Of a DNA stretch of 64,000 nt, positions 33,446 to 41,291 are shown one piece after another. Source of the stretch: Pseudomonas alkylphenolica. GTDB taxonomy: Bacteria; Pseudomonadota; Gammaproteobacteria; Pseudomonadales; Pseudomonadaceae. Below the pieces are notes generated by a model. That model worked only from the letters and a program-made list of their open reading frames with translations, did not search any database and had not been told where the DNA came from. A program made the translations under genes and the position numbers. Positions within the stretch are counted from its first letter, which is position 1. Each line of letters begins with the position of its first letter. Location of the stretch: contig NZ_JADUCM010000025.1 in assembly GCF_016009175.1 (NCBI RefSeq), positions 1 to 64,000 on the forward strand. The letters are read 5' to 3'.

Positions 33446-36388
33446 ATGCTTAAAGGATTGAGACGCGCCCTGGGCGCCATGTTGGCCGCACTGGCCCTCT
33501 ACAGCCTGCTTGGCTTTCTGATACTTCCGGGGGTGGCCCTGCGTATTGCCAACCAGCAATTGGCCAATTACGCCACGCTGCCCGCCCACCTGCAACGAAT
33601 CGAACTTAACCCGTTCACCCTGGAGCTGACGCTCTGGGGCCTGCAGATCGGCGAAACCGGCAAGGAACAGGTGGGCTTCGAGCGTTTGTACGCCAACCTG
33701 CAGATCGACAGCCTGTGGACCAAGGCCCTGCACCTTGAACGCATCGAGCTGGACAAGCCACGCACCGAACTGCTGTTTGCCAAGGACGGCAGCCTCAACC
33801 TCACGCAACTGTTCAAACTGCCGCCCAGCGAGCCGGCACCACCCGCGCCCGCCAGTGATCCGTTTCCTGTGCGCATCGGCAGCATCAAGCTCCACGAAGG
33901 TTACCTGCATTTCCAGGACCTGCGGCCCAGCGAGCCGATCGAGTTCCTCTACGACTCGATGAACCTGGAACTGAAGAACCTCAGCACCCTGCCCGACGAC
34001 AGCAGTGACATGACCCTTGTCGCTGTCGGCCCCTATGGCGGCCGTATCGACTGGAGCGGCAAGTTCAGTGTGGTACCACTCGCCTCCGAAGGCACCTTGA
34101 AGGTTACCGAGGGCAAGATGAAAGCCTTCTGGCCTTACGTGCGCGATGCCGTACCGCTGGTGCTGGAAGAAGGCGTCATCAGCCTCGATACCCACTATTC
34201 GTTGAACCTGTCCAAGAATACCGAACTGCTGCTCGATAAGACCTCGGTCAGCATCGCGCCGTTTGCCATCAAGGCACCGGACGGCCGCCCGTTGGCACGT
34301 CTGGCACGCCTTGATGTCAGCGAAACCTCGGTCGATCTCGCCAAGCAGCAGGTTACCGTCGGCAAGATCCGTAGCGAGAAGCTGGAAACCTGGGCGGCGC
34401 TTGAGGCAGATGGCCAGCTCGACTGGCAGAAGCTGTTCGCCAGCCAGCCGGCCAAGCCGTCGGCGAAAGAGAAAGCCGAGCCCGCTGCCGCCGAACCCGA
34501 CAAAGCGCAACAAGCGGCAACGGCCGAACCCGGGAAGCCCTGGCAAGTACTGCTCAAAGACGTGCAATTACGTAATTATCAGGTGCACCTGGCTGACCGC
34601 TCGCAGAAAGAGCCCGTCGCCCTCGATGTCGGGCCGCTGAACCTCGACCTGCAAAACTTCGACAGCCTCAACCAGTCGCCCTTCAACCTCAAGCTCGACA
34701 CCGGGGTTGGCAAGCAAGGCAAGCTGCAAGCCGCCGGCCAAGTCAATCTCGCGCCCGTGTCCGCCAAGCTCAAGGTCAGTACCCAGGACATCGACCTGCG
34801 TATCGCCCAGGCCTATATCAGCCCGTTCATTCGCCTGGAACTGCGCAGCGGCATGCTCGGCAGCGACCTCAATGTCGACCTCAAGAGCACCGAGCCGCTG
34901 GCCTTCAGCATCGACGGCAAGGCCCAGGTCAATCAGTTGCATACCCTCGATACCATCAAGGACCGAGATTTCGTCAAATGGCAGCAGCTGAACCTCGATG
35001 GGCTGTCCTATCGCCATGGTGATGCCCTGTCCATTGGCAAGGTCACCCTCAAGCAGCCTTACGCGCGCTTCATGATCAACGAAGACCGCACCACCAACGT
35101 CGATGACCTGTTGATCCCGCAGTCTGCCACCGCGCAATCCGTTGCTCCGGCGAAAGCCAAGGCCCCGGCGGGCAGCGACAAGCCACTGGGCATTCGCATC
35201 GGTGCTATCGATATCAATGACGGCTCGGCAAACTTTGCCGACTTCAGCCTGACGCCCAACTTCGCGACCGCCATCCAGCAGCTCAACGGCCAGATCGGCA
35301 CCATCGATAGCCGTCAGCCCAAGCCGGCCAAGGTCGATATCAAGGGCAAGGTTGATCGCTATGCGCCAGTGACCATCAAAGGCGCTCTGAACCCCTTCGA
35401 CCCTATGGCCAGCCTGGATATCGCCACCAGCTTCAAACGCGTCGAGCTGACCACCCTGACGCCTTACTCGGGCAAGTTTGCCGGTTTCCGCATCCGCAAG
35501 GGCCGGCTGAACATCGACCTGCACTACATCATCACCCAGGGCAGGCTCAAGGCCGAGAACAAGGTCGTGGTCGAGCAGCTGCAACTGGGCGAGAAGGTCG
35601 ACAGCCCGGACGCCGTCGACCTGCCGATTCGCCTGGCGGTGGCCTTGCTCAAGGACACCGAGGGCAAGATTTCCATCGAACTGCCGGTTACCGGTGATCT
35701 GAACGATCCACAGTTCAGTGTCATGCCCATTGTCTGGCAGACGCTGCGCAACCTCGTGTTGCGTGCTGCCCAGGCGCCGTTCAAGTTCATCGGTGGGCTG
35801 ATCAGTGGCGGTGACGCCCAGGACCTGGGCAGCGTGGCCTTTGCCGCAGGCTCCAGCGACCTCGCAGCGGACGCCCAGGGTGCCCTCGACAAGCTCGCAG
35901 CGGCGCTCAAGGAGCGCCCTGCGCTGCGCCTGGAGATCGAAGGAACCAGCGCCCAGAGCAGTGACGGACCGCTAATTGCCCAGCAACGTCTGGAACGTGA
36001 ATACCAGAGTACCTACTACAAGATGCTCCAGCGTCGCGGCGAAAAGGTCCCGGCCCAGGCTTCGGAACTGAAAGTACCCGATAGCGACAAACCGGCGATG
36101 CTCGAAGGCATCTACCGTACCCGCATGAAGCAGCAGCCACCTGCCGAATGGGAACAACTGGACCGCGAACAGCGTACCAATCAGTTGCGCGACGCCGTGC
36201 TCAAATCCTGGGGTGAAAGCCCGCTGCTGCTACGCCAGTTGGGGCAGGCCCGGGCCAGCAGCATCAAGGATTACCTTGTCGACAAGGCCAAGCTGGAAGA
36301 CGACCGGGTGTACTTCATTGATGCAAGCCTTGGCGAAGCGGAAGCGGATGGACGGGTAATCACACCGCTGCACCTGGATGCCGAGTAA
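33446..36388 (+). CDS. Large AsmA-like DUF748 envelope protein
   Basis: 980-residue protein with one N-terminal membrane anchor (LGAMLAALALYSLLGFLIL, about residues 9-28) and a very long periplasmic part of repeated beta-rich DUF748/AsmA-like segments, the fold of bridge-like lipid-transfer proteins. Two Ala/Pro/Lys-rich linkers (about 345-370 and 560-590) break it into blocks. Near the end, VAFAAGSSDLAADAQGALDKLAAALKERPALRLEIEGTSA (about 805-845) resembles an OmpA-type peptidoglycan-binding domain. The precise role is unknown; lipid transport or envelope maintenance is inferred from the family. The start at 33446 gives the anchor directly. Confidence 0.82.
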   Translation: MLKGLRRALGAMLAALALYSLLGFLILPGVALRIANQQLANYATLPAHLQRIELNPFTLELTLWGLQIGETGKEQVGFERLYANLQIDSLWTKALHLERIELDKPRTELLFAKDGSLNLTQLFKLPPSEPAPPAPASDPFPVRIGSIKLHEGYLHFQDLRPSEPIEFLYDSMNLELKNLSTLPDDSSDMTLVAVGPYGGRIDWSGKFSVVPLASEGTLKVTEGKMKAFWPYVRDAVPLVLEEGVISLDTHYSLNLSKNTELLLDKTSVSIAPFAIKAPDGRPLARLARLDVSETSVDLAKQQVTVGKIRSEKLETWAALEADGQLDWQKLFASQPAKPSAKEKAEPAAAEPDKAQQAATAEPGKPWQVLLKDVQLRNYQVHLADRSQKEPVALDVGPLNLDLQNFDSLNQSPFNLKLDTGVGKQGKLQAAGQVNLAPVSAKLKVSTQDIDLRIAQAYISPFIRLELRSGMLGSDLNVDLKSTEPLAFSIDGKAQVNQLHTLDTIKDRDFVKWQQLNLDGLSYRHGDALSIGKVTLKQPYARFMINEDRTTNVDDLLIPQSATAQSVAPAKAKAPAGSDKPLGIRIGAIDINDGSANFADFSLTPNFATAIQQLNGQIGTIDSRQPKPAKVDIKGKVDRYAPVTIKGALNPFDPMASLDIATSFKRVELTTLTPYSGKFAGFRIRKGRLNIDLHYIITQGRLKAENKVVVEQLQLGEKVDSPDAVDLPIRLAVALLKDTEGKISIELPVTGDLNDPQFSVMPIVWQTLRNLVLRAAQAPFKFIGGLISGGDAQDLGSVAFAAGSSDLAADAQGALDKLAAALKERPALRLEIEGTSAQSSDGPLIAQQRLEREYQSTYYKMLQRRGEKVPAQASELKVPDSDKPAMLEGIYRTRMKQQPPAEWEQLDREQRTNQLRDAVLKSWGESPLLLRQLGQARASSIKDYLVDKAKLEDDRVYFIDASLGEAEADGRVITPLHLDAE

Positions 36389-36416
36389 AAACGAACGTCC
36401 AGCGCCGTTCGCCCAA

Positions 36417-36456
36417 TAAAAAAGCCCCGGCAGCCAGTGCCGGGGCTTTTGTTTTT
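36417..36456. terminator. Bidirectional terminator between the DUF748 and BON genes
   Basis: AAGCCCCGGCA and TGCCGGGGCTT pair perfectly around GCCAG. T-runs on both strands (TTTTGTTTTT forward, TTTTTTATT reverse) let it end both convergent genes. Confidence 0.93.
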
Positions 36457-36461
36457 GCAGG

Positions 36462-36812
36462 TCAGTCGGTTTTCAGGCCATCAGCCGAAACCGCCTTAAC
36501 GCCTTTGATCTTCTTGGTCATCGCGACTGCCGTATCTTTTTGCGACTTGGTCAGTGCGACGTCGGAAGACAGAGAAACCACGCCTTTGTTGGTTTCTACC
36601 TTGATGTCAGTGCCTGGAATGCCTTTCTCGGTCACCAGGTCGGATTTGACCTTGGTGGTGATCCAGGTGTCTGAGGTCGCCTCAGTTGCCTTGGTCATTT
36701 CACCGGCAGCGACAGTCAGCGGAGCCTGGGAAGGCTGTTGGGCGAACGCCGCGTTAGCCAGGGTCAGGGTCAGGGCGGTGGCAGTAGCGGCAGCAATAGC
36801 GAACTTCTTCAT
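36462..36812 (-). CDS. Periplasmic BON-domain protein (OsmY-like)
   Basis: 116-residue exported protein. The signal peptide MKKFAIAAATATALTLTLANAAFA is likely cut at AFA/QQ, leaving one BON domain (TWITTKVKSDLVTEKGIPGTDIKVETNKGVVSLSSDV..., about 50-112), a phospholipid- and envelope-binding fold linked to osmotic and stress protection. The start at 36812 has AGGAGTG seven bases upstream; a longer frame from 36878 would lose the signal peptide. A sigma54-type promoter precedes it (36880-36893), unusual for this family. Confidence 0.88.
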   Translation of the reverse strand: MKKFAIAAATATALTLTLANAAFAQQPSQAPLTVAAGEMTKATEATSDTWITTKVKSDLVTEKGIPGTDIKVETNKGVVSLSSDVALTKSQKDTAVAMTKKIKGVKAVSADGLKTD

Positions 36813-36879
36813 ACGAGACACTCCTGTTTTTCGAAAAGTCTGCGCCGTAAGTCCTGGCAGCAGGGGTATGGATACCATT

Positions 36880-36893
36880 GCAGGGCCTGTGCC
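36880..36893 (-). promoter_or_regulatory. Candidate sigma54 promoter of the BON gene
   Basis: On the minus strand CTGGCACAGGCCCTGCA has GG (36893-36892) and GC (36881-36880) ten bases apart, differing from the sigma54 consensus by few bases. Start expected near 36868, 56 bases before the ATG. No enhancer site identified. Confidence 0.6.
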
Positions 36894-37028
36894 AGCTTTT
36901 GCCGTTAAAAATACATATAAAAATCAAATACTTACGAAAATAATCTGATTGTGCCATCGTGCAATTTGCAAGGCCCGGCAAAATCCTGCATGCAAGATGC
37001 ATGTCCACAAGCTAAATCCTGCAGACAT

Positions 37029-37056
37029 AAAAAAAGGACCCCGTAGGGTCCTTTTC
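37029..37056 (-). terminator. Terminator of pnp
   Basis: On the minus strand AAAAGGACCC-TACG-GGGTCCTTTTTTT, 16 bases after the pnp stop codon. Confidence 0.93.
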
Positions 37057-37071
37057 TTCAACACATTCAGC

Positions 37072-39177
37072 TTAGACGCCGGATGCCTTGGCTGCAGCAA
37101 CATCTTTGATCGACAGCTTGATACGGCCGCGGTTGTCCACGTCCAGAACCAGTACTTCGACTTCCTGACCTTCTTTGAGGATGTCGGTGACTTTCTCGAC
37201 GCGAGCATCGCTCAGCATGGAGATGTGCACCAGACCGTCCTTGCCAGGCAGGATGTTGACGAAGGCACCGAAGTCAACAATGCGTTCGACCTTACCGACG
37301 TAGATCTTGCCGATCTCGGCTTCTGCAGTGATGCTCAGAACGCGCTGACGAGCAGCTTCAGCGGCGTCTTTGGTTTCACCGAAGATCTTGATCGAGCCGT
37401 CGTCTTCGATGTCGATCGAAGCTTTGGTTTCTTCGCAGATGGCACGAATGGTCGCGCCGCCTTTACCGATGACATCACGGATCTTGTCGGTGTCGATCTT
37501 CATGGCGATCATGGTCGGAGCATTTTCCGACAGCTCGCTACGGGACTGACCGATGATCTGGTTCATCTGACCGAGGATGTTCAGGCGCGCTTCCAGGGCT
37601 TGGCCCAGAGCGATTTCCATGATTTCTTCGGTGATGCCGTTGATCTTGATGTCCATCTGCAGCGCGGTAACACCCTTGGCGGTACCGGCTACTTTGAAGT
37701 CCATGTCGCCCAGGTGGTCTTCGTCACCGAGGATGTCGGTCAGGATGGCGAATTTCTCGCCTTCTTTAACCAGACCCATGGCGATACCGGCAACCGGTGC
37801 CTTCATCGGTACACCGGCGTCCATCAGAGCCAGGGAAGCACCGCAAACCGATGCCATCGAGCTGGAACCGTTGGATTCGGTGATTTCCGATACGACGCGG
37901 ATGGTGTACGGGAACACGTCAGCGGCTGGCAGCATGGCCTGGACCGAACGACGGGCCAGACGGCCGTGACCAATTTCACGACGACCAGCGCCGCCCATGC
38001 GACCACACTCGCCCACCGAGAACGGAGGGAAGTTGTAGTGCAGCATGAAGGGGTCTTTTTTCTCGCCTTCGAGGGTGTCCAGCAGTTGCGCGTCACGGGC
38101 AGTACCCAGGGTCGCAACGACCAGGGCCTGGGTTTCGCCACGGGTGAACAGGGCCGAACCGTGAGTTTTCGGCAGAACACCCACTTCGATGTTCAGCGGA
38201 CGTACGGTCTTGGTGTCGCGGCCGTCGATACGTGGCTTGCCGTTAACGATGTTTTCGCGAACGGTGCGGTATTCGATTTCGCCGAAGATCTCTTTGACTT
38301 CAGCAGCCGACGGCTGGCCTTCTTCACCGGAGAACTTGGCGATCGCCTGATCGCGCAGTTCGCCCAGGCGAGCGTAACGGTCGGCCTTGACGGTGATGGT
38401 GTAAGCCTGGGAAACAGCTTCGCCCAGTTCAGCGCGGATGGCGCTCAGCAGGGAAGTGTTTTCGGCCTTGGCAGTCCAGTCCCAAGTAGGCTTGGCAGCT
38501 TCGGCAGCCAGCTCTTTGACAGCCTGGATAACAGCCTGGAACTCGTCGTGGGCGAACAGTACAGCGCCCAGCATCTGGTCTTCGGTCAGCTCTTTGGCTT
38601 CCGATTCAACCATCAGCACGGCGTCGGAAGTACCGGCAACGACCATGTCCAGGCTCGAGGCAGCCAGTTGCTCGTAAGTCGGGTTCAGCAGGTAGCCGGT
38701 GCTTTCGTGGAAAGCAACGCGCGCGGCACCGATCGGGCCTTCGAACGGAATGCCGGAGATTGCCAGGGCGGCCGAGGTACCGATCATCGCAGCGATGTCC
38801 GGATCGGTCTTCTTGCTGGTGGAAACGACGGTGCAGACAACCTGCACTTCGTTCATGAAGCCTTCTGGGAACAGCGGACGGATCGGACGGTCGATCAGAC
38901 GCGAGGTCAGGGTTTCTTTCTCGGAAGGACGGCCTTCACGCTTGAAGAAACCACCAGGGATCTTGCCGGCGGCGTAGGTCTTTTCCTGATAGTGAACGGA
39001 CAGGGGGAAGAAGCCTTTGCCTGGATCGGCCTGTTTGGCACCGACCACGGTCACCAGTACGGTGACATCGTTGTCGACGGTGACCAATACGGCGCCGGAC
39101 GCTTGACGAGCAATACGGCCCGTCTCGAGGGTAACGGTCGATTGACCGAACTGGAATTTCTTGATTACCGGGTTCAC
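37072..39177 (-). CDS. pnp: Polyribonucleotide nucleotidyltransferase (PNPase)
   Basis: 701-residue phosphorolytic 3'-5' exoribonuclease and part of the RNA degradosome. Two RNase PH domains (about 10-230 and 310-540) flank an all-helical linker; the second contains the catalytic region (GRMGGAGRREIGHGRLARR near 400). A KH domain (IGKGGATIRAICEET, about 565) and an S1 domain (GKIYVGKVERIVDFGAFVNILPGKDGLVHIS, about 620-650) end the protein. The start is GTG with AAGG upstream. It follows rpsO, as in E. coli, with a long hairpin between them that probably guides RNase III. Confidence 0.97.
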   Translation of the reverse strand: MNPVIKKFQFGQSTVTLETGRIARQASGAVLVTVDNDVTVLVTVVGAKQADPGKGFFPLSVHYQEKTYAAGKIPGGFFKREGRPSEKETLTSRLIDRPIRPLFPEGFMNEVQVVCTVVSTSKKTDPDIAAMIGTSAALAISGIPFEGPIGAARVAFHESTGYLLNPTYEQLAASSLDMVVAGTSDAVLMVESEAKELTEDQMLGAVLFAHDEFQAVIQAVKELAAEAAKPTWDWTAKAENTSLLSAIRAELGEAVSQAYTITVKADRYARLGELRDQAIAKFSGEEGQPSAAEVKEIFGEIEYRTVRENIVNGKPRIDGRDTKTVRPLNIEVGVLPKTHGSALFTRGETQALVVATLGTARDAQLLDTLEGEKKDPFMLHYNFPPFSVGECGRMGGAGRREIGHGRLARRSVQAMLPAADVFPYTIRVVSEITESNGSSSMASVCGASLALMDAGVPMKAPVAGIAMGLVKEGEKFAILTDILGDEDHLGDMDFKVAGTAKGVTALQMDIKINGITEEIMEIALGQALEARLNILGQMNQIIGQSRSELSENAPTMIAMKIDTDKIRDVIGKGGATIRAICEETKASIDIEDDGSIKIFGETKDAAEAARQRVLSITAEAEIGKIYVGKVERIVDFGAFVNILPGKDGLVHISMLSDARVEKVTDILKEGQEVEVLVLDVDNRGRIKLSIKDVAAAKASGV

Positions 39178-39344
39178 GGTTTCCTACCTTCTTCAGTGGC
39201 TCTGGGGGAACTGGTTCTTGCGAATTCTTGGGCAGCGCAGGGAATCGGCCCTGTGGGCAGTCCAGATAAAACTAGAGGTTGGGAGCCTGCCCTGCCCTGG
39301 CGGTAAACCGCTCAGGCGAGACAGACAGCCAACCTCATAGATAC

Positions 39345-39406
39345 GCGCGGCGTGCTCATCGCTGCCGATGCCAGGCACCGGAAGCAATGAATGCAGCACG
39401 CCGTGC
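39345..39406 (-). promoter_or_regulatory. rpsO-pnp intergenic stem, probable RNase III processing site
   Basis: GCGCGGCGTGCT (39345-39356) pairs with AGCACGCCGTGC (39395-39406) over 12 bp with one G-U, closing a 38-base loop. In E. coli the stem at this place is cut by RNase III to start PNPase autocontrol of pnp mRNA. The sequence differs; the function is inferred from position. Confidence 0.6.
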
Positions 39407-39427
39407 ACACCACTGGCCAGGCCGCTA

Positions 39428-39697
39428 TTAGCGACGCAGACCCAGGCGACCGATCAGGGCGCTGTAACGAGTGGTGTCTTTGCCCTTCAGGTAGTCCAGC
39501 AGCTTACGACGCTGGTTAACCATGCGGATCAGACCACGACGGGAGTGGTGGTCTTTGCCGTTGGCCTTGAAGTGGCCTTGCAGCTTGTTGATGTTGGCGG
39601 TCAGCAGTGCAACTTGCACTTCTGGGCTACCGGTGTCACCGGCGGCTTGCTGGTATTCGCCAACGATCTTTGCTTTTTCTTCAACGCTGAGTGCCAT
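39428..39697 (-). CDS. rpsO: 30S ribosomal protein S15
   Basis: 89-residue primary-binding protein of the 16S rRNA central domain. The sequence has the family pattern throughout, including DTGSPEVQVALLTANINKLQGHFKANGKDHHSRRGLIRMVNQRRKLLDYLKGKD. The start at 39697 (MALSVEEK) has GGAGAAG upstream; the longer frame from 39802 would run through the structured leader. The leader holds at least three hairpins, compatible with autogenous control by S15, as known in several bacteria with unrelated RNA shapes. Confidence 0.97.
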   Translation of the reverse strand: MALSVEEKAKIVGEYQQAAGDTGSPEVQVALLTANINKLQGHFKANGKDHHSRRGLIRMVNQRRKLLDYLKGKDTTRYSALIGRLGLRR

Positions 39698-39716
39698 CTG
39701 GCTTCTCCAAATCAAG

Positions 39717-39832
39717 GGAAACCGAACAAACGGTTTCCAATAGGCCAGGGACAAATCCCTGTATTCATAAAGTGAGGCATGACCATGCCTATTAACAGCC
39801 ATCCTCTTTACCGCCAGTGCCAGGCCGAAGCC
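39717..39832 (-). promoter_or_regulatory. Structured rpsO leader with tandem hairpins
   Basis: Four perfect short inverted repeats stand in series before rpsO: GGAAACCG/CGGTTTCC (39717-39738, 8 bp), CAGGGA/TCCCTG (39746-39761), AGGCATG/CATGCCT (39775-39790) and CAGGC/GCCTG (39819-39832). The one nearest the gene ends about 20 bases before the ATG. An S15-binding autoregulatory leader is the natural reading but is inferred. Confidence 0.5.
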
Positions 39833-39850
39833 TGAAACTGAAGGTTTCGA

Positions 39851-40768
39851 TCACTCCGACCGAATCAAGCGACGTGGCGCAATACGCCCGTCTTCACTCA
39901 CTTCACCGATACCAATGAAGCGACCGTTGTGATCTTGTACCCGGACCATACCGAATTTCGGCGCCTCGGGGGCTCTCACCGGTTGGCCATGCAACCAGTA
40001 GAACGCGCTGTGCTCGGAGAACTGCAGCAGTGGCCAGTCTTGCAGACCGCTGTCCGACGGCATCAGGAAGCGATCGACTGCTTCGTTGCCACCTTCGGCG
40101 TGGACCGCTTCGAGCTCTTCGAGGGTCACGGTCTGGGCCAGTTCGAACGGGCCGGCATGCGTACGACGCAATTCGGCAACATAAGCCCCACAGCCCAACA
40201 CTTCGCCGATATCCTCGACCAGGGTGCGGATGTAGGTGCCTTTGCTGCAACCAACCGACAATCGAACCCGAGTGCCGTCGCACTCAAGCAGCTCCAAGCG
40301 GTTAATAGTAACAGAACGCGCTTCACGCTCCACTACTTCCCCTGCACGGGCAAGCTTGTACAACGGCTGGCCGTCACGCTTGAGCGCCGAGTACATCGGA
40401 GGTATCTGACTGATTTCACCACGAAATTGTGGCAGTACTGCTTCAACATCGGCGCGACCAACGGTCACGTCCCGAGTTTTGAGCACCTCGCCTTCAGCAT
40501 CACCCGTAGTGGTGGTCTGCCCCAACTGCATCACCGTCTCGTAACCCTTGTCGGAGTCGAGCAGGTACTGGGAAAACTTGGTGGCCTCACCGAAGCACAA
40601 CGGCAACACGCCACTGGCCAGCGGGTCGAGACTGCCGGTGTGGCCGGCCTTCTCGGCATTGAGCAGCCAGCGGACCTTCTGCAGGGCAGCGTTGGAGGTG
40701 AACCCCAACGGCTTGTCGAGCAGGATGATACCGCTGACGTTACGGCGAATACGTTTGACCTGGGCCAC
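39851..40768 (-). CDS. truB: tRNA pseudouridine-55 synthase
   Basis: 305-residue pseudouridine synthase making the universal psi55 in the T-loop of tRNAs. The catalytic aspartate is D48 in GHTGSLDPLASGVLPLCFGEATK; the KGTYIRTLVEDIG motif lies near residue 180 and a small PUA-like domain closes the protein. GTG start, with AAGGAG inside the end of rbfA three codons upstream, so it is coupled to rbfA. Part of the nusA-infB-rbfA-truB-rpsO-pnp series. Confidence 0.97.
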   Translation of the reverse strand: MAQVKRIRRNVSGIILLDKPLGFTSNAALQKVRWLLNAEKAGHTGSLDPLASGVLPLCFGEATKFSQYLLDSDKGYETVMQLGQTTTTGDAEGEVLKTRDVTVGRADVEAVLPQFRGEISQIPPMYSALKRDGQPLYKLARAGEVVEREARSVTINRLELLECDGTRVRLSVGCSKGTYIRTLVEDIGEVLGCGAYVAELRRTHAGPFELAQTVTLEELEAVHAEGGNEAVDRFLMPSDSGLQDWPLLQFSEHSAFYWLHGQPVRAPEAPKFGMVRVQDHNGRFIGIGEVSEDGRIAPRRLIRSE

Positions 40769-40771
40769 CGC

Positions 40772-41170
40772 TTACTCCTTGGTGTCCGGGGTATCGGCGG
40801 CCTGGTGCTGACTGTCTTCGGCAACAGCACGCTCGATCAGCGCCGACAGATGGGCACCGCGCGTCACGCTTTCGTCGTAATGGAAATGCAATTGCGGCAC
40901 GCTGCGCAGTTTCATTTCCTTGCCCAGCTGCATACGCAGGAAGCCTGCAGCAGCATTGAGCACTTTGAGGCTTTGCTTGATGTCTTCAGCGCTGTCCTGG
41001 CCCATCACGGTGATGTACACCTTGGCGTGGCCAACATCGCGGCTGACGTCGACGGCGGTGATGGTCACAAGACCCACACGTGGATCTTTGACTTCGCGAC
41101 GAATCAGTTGAGCCAGCTCGCGCTGCATCTGATCGCCAATGCGTTGGGTACGGCTATATTCTTTTGCCAT
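40772..41170 (-). CDS. rbfA: Ribosome-binding factor A
   Basis: 132-residue KH-like factor for late 30S maturation and 16S 5'-end processing, required in cold. RTQRIGDQMQRELAQLIRREVKDPRVGLVTITAVDVSRDVGHAKVY is the diagnostic N-terminal region. Three bases separate it from truB. A GC-rich hairpin lies between infB and rbfA (41197-41230). Confidence 0.96.
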   Translation of the reverse strand: MAKEYSRTQRIGDQMQRELAQLIRREVKDPRVGLVTITAVDVSRDVGHAKVYITVMGQDSAEDIKQSLKVLNAAAGFLRMQLGKEMKLRSVPQLHFHYDESVTRGAHLSALIERAVAEDSQHQAADTPDTKE

Positions 41171-41196
41171 TTTTGCTACCTGTAACTAAAGCGGCA

Positions 41197-41230
41197 AACG
41201 CCCGACCAGGCTTGAGCCTGACCGGGCGTT
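41197..41230 (-). repeat. Strong hairpin between infB and rbfA
   Basis: Two 15-base arms pair at 13 positions around TTGA/TCAA. There is no proper T-run, so it may be a partial terminator or processing/stability stem that sets the level of the downstream rbfA-truB part of the operon. Confidence 0.55.
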
Positions 41231-41291
41231 GCGTTCAGAGCCGCTGACGACCGCCTTGCGACGGGCGTTTCGCGCCTCCCATGCTCGATAC

